Shown here: one piece after another, positions 57,801 to 64,000 of the stretch
Layout: the number at the start of each line of letters is the position of its first letter
How positions within the stretch are numbered: position 1 is the first letter of the stretch
Assembly (NCBI RefSeq): GCF_040054535.1
Contig: NC_090780.1
Location: 16,773,501-16,837,500 of the forward strand
DNA length: 64,000 nucleotides
Direction: 5' to 3'
From: Antennarius striatus
Taxonomy: Eukaryota; Chordata; Actinopteri; Lophiiformes; Antennariidae
The notes under the pieces: generated by a model
The model's input: only the letters and a program-made list of their open reading frames with translations
Database searches by the model: none
Told to the model about the DNA's origin: nothing
Program-made: the position numbers and the translations under genes

Positions 57801-60250
57801 ATTGCGTTAATTTTTTTAGCGCGTTAATTTGCAGCATAATTAATCTAATTAACACGTTAAACTGACAGCCCTAATATAAAGCCAAAAAATGCTAGGTATT
57901 TCTGCTGATAAATTCAAATTATTTATTTTATTTGCTACAGAAACCTATAACCAATCAGTTGATATATAGTAATACAGTAATCCCTTGCTTGTTCGAGTTT
58001 CAAGATGCACGGCTTTACTACATCGCGGATTTTTTGTAGGTAGCCACATGATGCTTTACATGCATGCTATTGGCTGACAGTATCCAGAAGTGCACTGTAT
58101 TCTGGGACTCACGGAACGCATTACCCGCGAGTAACGAGAGATTACTGTACATCTTTCTCAGAAGCCATGAATTGTGCTGTAATATCTTTAGATTCTCTAT
58201 TGTGTCTTGCTTCTAAAATAAACTGGGTGATTTGCTTAAAAAACCCATCAATAAGAAGACGGACAAAGCCTGAGGCAGAGGCTGGGTCATTATCTCTGAC
58301 AGGTTATAAAGCCTGACTTACAGTACATACATTACACTCCACGGATGTTTCATCTCTCACTGCGGTCTGTGTGCTCCCCCTACAGGCCATGTTAGGCAGT
58401 GAGGACTGTGTATCTGCTCTGCTGGAACATGGGGCCACTGCTCTATGTAGAGACTCTCAAGGAAGGACCCCCCTGCACCTCACAGCATCCCTCGGCCACA
58501 AAGAGCTGTTAAGAATTTTGCTAAAAGCTGCTATGAAAGCCGACCCTCTGGACTCCATTCTGGACTATAGAGGTTACATGCCCACCCACTGGGCTGCCTA
58601 CCATGGTGAGACAAGGCAAATTTATTTCAAATGCACTTAAGTGGTTCAAAGTTATGTGGAGCAAACATGGGCATCGTCACAGATTACACATTGAACTTAC
58701 AAAAGCACTTACGAAAGGATATTTTCGGTATTGCAGCAGCAGGCTACCATCTTATCCCCATTATTTAAGAGGTTGAATAAGTTAAGTTTCCATACATGGC
58801 TTGCGCATGGTGACCATTGTTTTACAAAGATCTGTCTCTTAACCATTCATCTTTTCTATCTGTAGGACATGAAGGATGTTTACAAATTCTACTTGAAAAT
58901 AAACTTTTATGCAACCAGGAAGGAAATCCTTTCACTCCATTGCACTGTGCTCTGTGAGTATTGAATTAGATGTGGTTGTACTGTATAACACCGTAATGAT
59001 ACGTTTAATTTTTTTTTTTTCAAATCTAAAAAGAAAAACTTTTTTATGTGCAGAGTTAACGGACATGATGCTGCTGCTAAAATTCTAGTGAAGACTTACG
59101 GGCCCCAGAGTATTAACGTCAGTGACGCCAAAGGGAGGTGGGTCCTGCTAAAACATGAGTTCTGCTTTTAACAAATACATGTCATGCTGTGAAGATAAAG
59201 ATTCAGGTTAATGTTGTAAAGAAATTTACATTTATATTGAGTTCAAGCACAGATCTGTTAGCAACAGCTATATCCATGCTAATCTATCACTTTCTTTTAT
59301 ATTAGACGATATCCCAGAATTGTTTTAAAGTAAATCATTTTTAAGTTCTGAATTAGCTTGATATCTATAATTAGTGAAATATTACATTTACTGATCTGAT
59401 GTATGTGATCCATTTTCTTTTAAGGTTCCAGAAATTTACAGACATTGAAATTTAGTTTCAAAGTAATTTTATGTACTTTTTAAAAATGGGGATTGAAAAC
59501 TAAATTGATGTTCAAAATCATGATTTATCGTGTCCGTCATTAAGACTTTTGGTATTCTGTTCATTTCATCCTGAATTTCATTTCTGTCTAAGAACTTTGA
59601 AAACATTTTGTTTTTAACGGTATCAACTACATAATTAATTATCTTAATTATGTATATTATTATTATTGCTGCTGCTGGCATTGCTATTGTTACTACCCAC
59701 AATTATCATCTGCCAAGATTACAGTTATTGTTGAAAAACTCCACGTTGTGCATCCTGATTGAATGGGTCTACTCAGTCTGTGTTTGGTTCACCTCTAGGA
59801 CTCCGCTGCACGCAGCAGCTTATTCAGGAACTGTTGCTGGGCTCCAGCTGGTCCTGGCTCAGGGAGCAGAAGTCAATGCTGTGGACCATTGTGGACGCTC
59901 TGCCCTGATGGTTGCTGCTAACTGTGGACAGACAAGTGCTGTCGGTTAGTGACTGAGTGTCTTGTGTTTGCTATCAAGCTCATCTTCTCTATTTTCAGCT
60001 CAAGCAGAGGACAGGACATCAAGTTTCTGTAACTGTACAATTGATCATTTTCACTTTTCTCGTTAAGTTTCTCTTTCCTGTTTTAATGTTGCAAACATGA
60101 AAACAGCAGCTAACATTAAGTCCTGCTTGTTGTCAAATATGTTTTTATTTTTCTGTATTTCAGAGTTTTTGCTGCACAACGCAAAGCCAGACCTGACCTT
60201 GGTGGATATCAATAATAACACAGCTCTTCACCTCGCCTGTGTTAAGGTCT

Positions 60251-60313
<63 letters not shown>

Positions 60314-61200
60314 TTGCATAATAACTTTCACATCTGTGTTGCAACAGTGAAATAGCAAACTGTCACATGAGGTGATAACTCACTGAAAAGCTGATTTAAA
60401 TCTAATCATACTTGGAAATTTAAATGGTTCTAAATTATAAAGTATTTTACATTTATACCAGTTTCACCCTGCAATGTCTCATCATTGTAAGAATGGAATA
60501 ATGCTGCTAGTACAGTGTGCAATTCACTAAGTTAATCTATTTACAGACTTTACTATAATTCATGGCATGAAAACTTGAGTCCGTACTAACATCTAACACT
60601 GAACACATTATTACCTGGTACAATCTGCTGTATCCTGCAGGGTCATGAGATGTGTGCTCTTTTGATTCTGGGAGAGATCAACGACTCCACGCTCATAAAT
60701 GCAACTAACTGTGCTCTTCAAATGTAAGTTTTGTTAAAGCATGTCCTCTCTGGATGTTTTAATAATATATGTGTTGCTCATTTAGAACAACTTTCCCTTT
60801 GTTTCATGCAGGCCCCTCCACATTGCAGCAAGGAAGGGCCTTGCGACTGTAGTGCAAGTGTTGCTAAGTAGAGGAGCAGCGGTCATGGCTGTAGATCAAG
60901 AGGGTAAGCAGCAATTGTATTTCTCTGATGCAACACCAAACCAGTGGGTGTCTGCTGTCAAACAGAAGTACTATTAACCGACGATCCTCGTGCCTTTTGA
61001 CCTCTGCAGGCCACACGCCGGCTCTGGCTTGTGCCCCAAACAAAAATGTTGCAGATTGTTTGGCCCTCATTCTATCCACCATGAAGCCTTTCCCTCCCAG
61101 AGAGGCCAGTGCCGGCACTGCGTCCCACTGCAACAACATCCTGAAAAACTGTGGTATTGCTGCCACCTGTGGGTCCAATGGTAATCTGTGTCATGCTTAA
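48838..61200 (+). CDS. ankrd52: Ankyrin repeat domain 52 (PP6 regulatory subunit), 28 exons, 1043 aa
   Basis: ANKRD52, with ANKRD28 and ANKRD44, is an ankyrin-repeat regulatory subunit of protein phosphatase 6 and helps dephosphorylate targets such as AGO2. Coding exons: 48838-48864, 49597-49680, 49960-50038, 50193-50263, 50363-50563, 50875-50962, 52089-52231, 52586-52798, 52952-53030, 53158-53272, 54044-54126, 54230-54332, 54655-54723, 54800-54940, 55058-55114, 55551-55662, 55766-55837, 55936-56137, 56307-56394, 56750-56867, 58386-58605, 58866-58953, 59054-59137, 59799-59944, 60164-60246, 60641-60723, 60812-60903 and 61010-61200. Phases close to 1044 codons. Nearly all of it is ankyrin repeats ([11 protein letters not shown] type). 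[19 protein letters not shown] and [16 protein letters not shown] with ILKNCGIAA match ANKRD52 rather than ANKRD28 or ANKRD44. The C-terminus is shorter than human (1076 aa). A polyadenylation signal AATAAA lies near 63222. Confidence 0.95.
53380..53970. repeat. Possible dispersed repeat in an ankrd52 intron
   Basis: The intron 53273-54043 contains text such as AAATTTGACCTTGACCTAG and GGACTAACGGACGGAATCAC with ACGAACGAACGGACGAACAG, which resembles interspersed fish repeat sequence. There are no TIRs or target duplication that I can define. Confidence 0.35.
57239..57873. mobile_element. Non-autonomous hAT-type element (635 bp)
   Basis: Short TIRs TAGTGCTGTC and GACAGCCCTA bound the element. 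Flanking octamers ATATAGAG (57231-57238) and ATATAAAG (57874-57881) match at 7 of 8 positions, as expected of an 8-bp hAT target-site duplication. Subterminal regions are rich in TTAATTAA-type motifs. There is no transposase ORF. It lies in ankrd52 intron 20. Confidence 0.75.
57975..58147. mobile_element. Tigger/pogo-like MITE, copy 3 (173 bp)
   Basis: TIRs CAGTAATCCCTTGC and GAGAGATTACTG are flanked by TA on both sides. It is exactly the same length as copy 1 and also lies in ankrd52 intron 20, 102 bp after the hAT element. Confidence 0.78.
60250..60311. repeat. (CA)n microsatellite abutting a donor site
   Basis: It starts 3 nt after the exon 25 boundary (exon ends at 60246; donor GTCTCA), with one TC interruption. 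It continues for about 31 units in ankrd52 intron 25. Confidence 0.95.
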
Positions 61201-63240
61201 GCCAATGTCCTTGCAGGCACTACTTGGCTGCACAGGTGTTCAACAGTGTTTGAGTGAAATTTCATACCAGTGTAGTCCAAAGTTTCACACGCACATACAG
61301 TACAAGTCTCCATGAACAAGTATGGTCATGCCTTATTCCCTTCATACAGTATATGTCATATGCAACTGTTTGTGCACTACCTGCTCATTGACTAGTAGCA
61401 GTGCTTCTCTAAAATATAATTAGAGACATCACTTAGGCCTCCAAATATGTTCTCTGTTAAACAAGATGATTCTATCACATGTATTATTTTAATGAGGTGC
61501 TAACCATGAGAAGTTAATGTAATTTTACCACCAACACACAACACAAACCTCCACCTCATGTGTTCCTGCTGTTGGCTCAACTTCCTGGCTCAGAAAGCCA
61601 TAAATGCCTGAAGTCCCTGTGTTCGTCTTTGGCAAATTCAAGAAGAAGAAGACTGGGATTATTGTATGATTAATTGACATGTATGTGTGCGCAATTGCAA
61701 ATGGTATTTTTCATATTAGACGGTCTTTTTGATATGCTTATTTTAAAGATCTAACAGGTGCTGTAAAACTTTTATGCAATTAACAAGACTATTTTCAGGA
61801 ACTACATTTATATACATACATTATTCTAATATCATGTTTTACTGAAGTTACTTACCAGTGTAGTAAATTCAAAGGCATGTGTATAGTATTAAAGCTATAG
61901 TTTATAGAGACTACCTTATAATGCAGGTAACCTAGTACTGTACTTTTGTTATCTTGAAAATCCCAAATTATTGAGAATTAACCTCAGGTCAAAATACTGT
62001 ACTTTTGGTTCTACGAAAAGCACATTTTGAACTGGATATTATGTAAAAGATCTATTTGAAGGATAAAGACAAACTATTGTTTTAAGTTTTTAGTGTGAAA
62101 GTCTTGCCTCCTTAGAAAGTGTGTAATTTCTCAGCATTAATGCAGATGACTTCAATGAGTGGGTTATTATTTTTCTTAATCCTATTAAAGTGCACAGTGC
62201 CATAGGATATATACAGTATACGTCAACTTGAAGAATAAGCTGAATTGTAGCAATTTCTGATGAAGTTTGGAATGTGTGAAAGCTGACTCCAGTTAAACAG
62301 AAATTTCAACTTTTACGAAGATTTTTACATTTTTAAGAAATTCAATGTAGATAATTAGAATTTTGACGATTAAGAAAATAATTGTGGATTTATTTAATTG
62401 TAGTTGTTAAAAGTCTACATGACAGTAATTTCTGTGAGTTATTTTTTTCCCTCACATGATAGATTGGTACAGATGGCACAGCAGCCATGGTATGAGTTAT
62501 GCAATAGTTTTACTTTACCCCATACCCACTGTTCTCCTCCCACAAACTCTGGCTGAGTTTGTTTTGTTAAAACTAATTTTGATGTCTTATGCTTTATTTT
62601 GAGAGATATACCAGTTTACATCAGGTCATTACTCTGATGTGAAAATGATTACATCATGTGACTAACTTAATGGGTAAAGGTGGATGTACAGAAAATTAAT
62701 GTAGACTGGATTATCAGAGTAATTCTAAGATGATCATAATTTTTACCACCAGAGAGTTTCTAATACCCGTGGGAAAATTTCTAGCACTCACCAGAAACGA
62801 GACATTTTGTCAATGTCCCGTTGTTGGTGCCACAGAAAGCTTTATAAACTAAAAAATTATTTATATTTTCCCTTTTTAATAGTTTTATTTTTCTCTTTTA
62901 ATCAATACCTGCTGTATTACCTTAAAATGCTTTAAATTATTTACTTTGAAAATGTAATTTTTCCAGTGTTATATGCTCTTAACGTTTATGCAAATACAAT
63001 GTAAAATCTGAAACTACATTTAGCAAGTTTTACTGTCAAAAGCAGCAACTGATTCAGTTCAAGTTTATTTTTGTACTTGATAAAACTGCTGTGTTTAGGA
63101 GTCATGTTCAGAAAGTATTCCATGGCAACTTTTCATGCGAACAAACTGCTATAAATATTTCATTCTACACTATCTCACTTGAATTCTCTGGGGTTTAGTT
63201 ATGGATGGAATTCTTTTGAGGAATAAATGAAACATTTTGA
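61201..63240 (+). other. Probable ankrd52 3' UTR
   Basis: Two kilobases of AT-rich, non-coding sequence follow the stop codon and end near an AATAAA at about 63222. No other gene or repeat is recognised inside it. Confidence 0.5.
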
Positions 63241-63454
63241 AGTTATTTCTGCGAATTTTCCTCTTCGTTTTGATGACAAACAACATGTACACCAAGTACA
63301 TATTGACATTTTATTAAAACCAGAACTTAGTTGGAATTAAATATGGATATCAATAATGATTTAATACAGTCAAAACAAAAAAAATTGCTCGAGTGTTCAG
63401 GGCCCTTTGGTACCACTATTTCTTGTAATCGTCTTTTCTTTTTCCGTTTGTTTG

Positions 63455-63475
63455 TTTGTTTGTTTGTTTGCTCTT
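63455..63475. repeat. (TTTG)n microsatellite
   Basis: A short run of TTTG units within an AT-rich intergenic stretch. Confidence 0.8.
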
Positions 63476-63637
63476 TGACAGTTGAATTTTTGCCTCAAGT
63501 TACACTCTGTACTGAACCTGATGGTATAATAAGTATTCCATACTTCATAAAAGTCATGCTGGATTATAATTTCACCCAGGCTAATTAAAAAAGCATAAAA
63601 ACAAAGGTTGTTGATCTTTTTTGAATGTCATGATGGG

Positions 63638-63639
<2 letters not shown>

Positions 63640-63682
<43 letters not shown>
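63640..63682. repeat. (TA)n microsatellite
   Basis: An uninterrupted AT run of about 21 units in the interval between ankrd52 and the next gene. The following ~80 bp is degenerate TATA-rich sequence. Confidence 0.95.
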
Positions 63683-63684
<2 letters not shown>

Positions 63685-63920
63685 TTATATAGTACCTGTG
63701 TGTGTATGATAAATATATACTGTGTATGTAGTTTATACTGTATAGTACATATTTGTATATAATATATATATAGATGTATAATGTTTTTTATATTTAACAA
63801 ATATTTGAATTTACTCTTGATTATAAAAATGATGGTTTACTCAGGTAAAAGTGTCGTACACCCTTCATTAGCCCCCCCGGTCCCGTTCGTTTATTCCGCC
63901 CACCACGTCCTACGTCTCCC

Positions 63921-64000
63921 ATGTTTCAGCTCATACGTGTAAATCTGTGGAAATCTCTTCTGTCCTCTTTCGGCTGCCGTCGCCGGTCCGCTTACACCGG
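63921..64000 (+). CDS. Probable first exon of a downstream gene (mitochondrial-presequence-like), cut by the window edge
   Basis: After an abrupt switch from AT-rich to CpG-containing sequence near 63870, an ATG at 63921 opens MFQLIRVNLWKSLLSSFG followed by CRRRSAYTG up to the last base. The peptide is rich in Arg/Lys, Ser and Leu, with no acidic residues, as in mitochondrial targeting presequences. In human, COQ10A (mitochondrial coenzyme Q-binding protein) and CS lie close to ANKRD52, so coq10a is a reasonable guess from synteny alone. I cannot identify it from 27 residues. Confidence 0.45.
   Translation, partial: MFQLIRVNLWKSLLSSFGCRRRSAYT

Overview
The window looks like nuclear DNA of a ray-finned (teleost) fish. 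It has spliced vertebrate genes with short GT-AG introns, long GT/CA microsatellites, a Rex3/RTE-type LINE, teleost tRNA-derived SINE-like repeats, and small DNA transposons of Kolobok, hAT and Tigger type. There are no bacterial features. I rebuilt gene models by reading splice sites by eye and checking that reading phase closes across every junction. Gene names rest on remembered similarity to human proteins, not on a database search.

Layout, left to right. 278-3104 (-): the 5' part of a diacylglycerol kinase alpha gene (dgka), running off the left edge. 4735-7510 (-): a nearly complete but dead Rex3-like LINE with a 14-bp target-site duplication. 8035-14023 (+): syntaxin 16 (stx16), 9 coding exons, 321 aa. 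15619-16385: a fold-back Kolobok-like element flanked by TTAA. 16808-18606 (+): eef1akmt3 (METTL21B), 3 exons, 222 aa. 21075-25826 (+): a dendrin-like gene (ddn) with one huge coding exon and an array of 11 copies of a 63-bp coding repeat. 28391-30040 (-): cnpy2, 5 exons, 178 aa, ending in HDEL. 35163-45109 (-): slc11a2 (DMT1), 15 constitutive coding exons plus a distal alternative 3' exon. 48838-61200 (+): ankrd52, 28 exons, 1043 aa. 63921-64000 (+): a probable first exon of another gene, cut by the right edge, encoding a mitochondrial-presequence-like peptide.

Most of these genes (DGKA, EEF1AKMT3, DDN, CNPY2, SLC11A2, ANKRD52) lie on human 12q13-q14. STX16 (human 20q13) is the outlier. The genes do not form one pathway: they cover lipid signalling, SNARE trafficking, lysine methylation of eEF1A, podocyte/synapse scaffolding, ER folding, iron import and PP6 phosphatase targeting.

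The most interesting points are: a second, distal 3' coding exon of slc11a2 that matches the mammalian 'non-IRE' C-terminus; the nested repeat expansion in dendrin; the Kolobok fold-back carrying a THAP-like start in both arms; the conserved stx16 micro-exon and alternative donor; and a CA microsatellite abutting an ankrd52 donor site. I found no CRISPR array, operon or obviously new multi-gene system.
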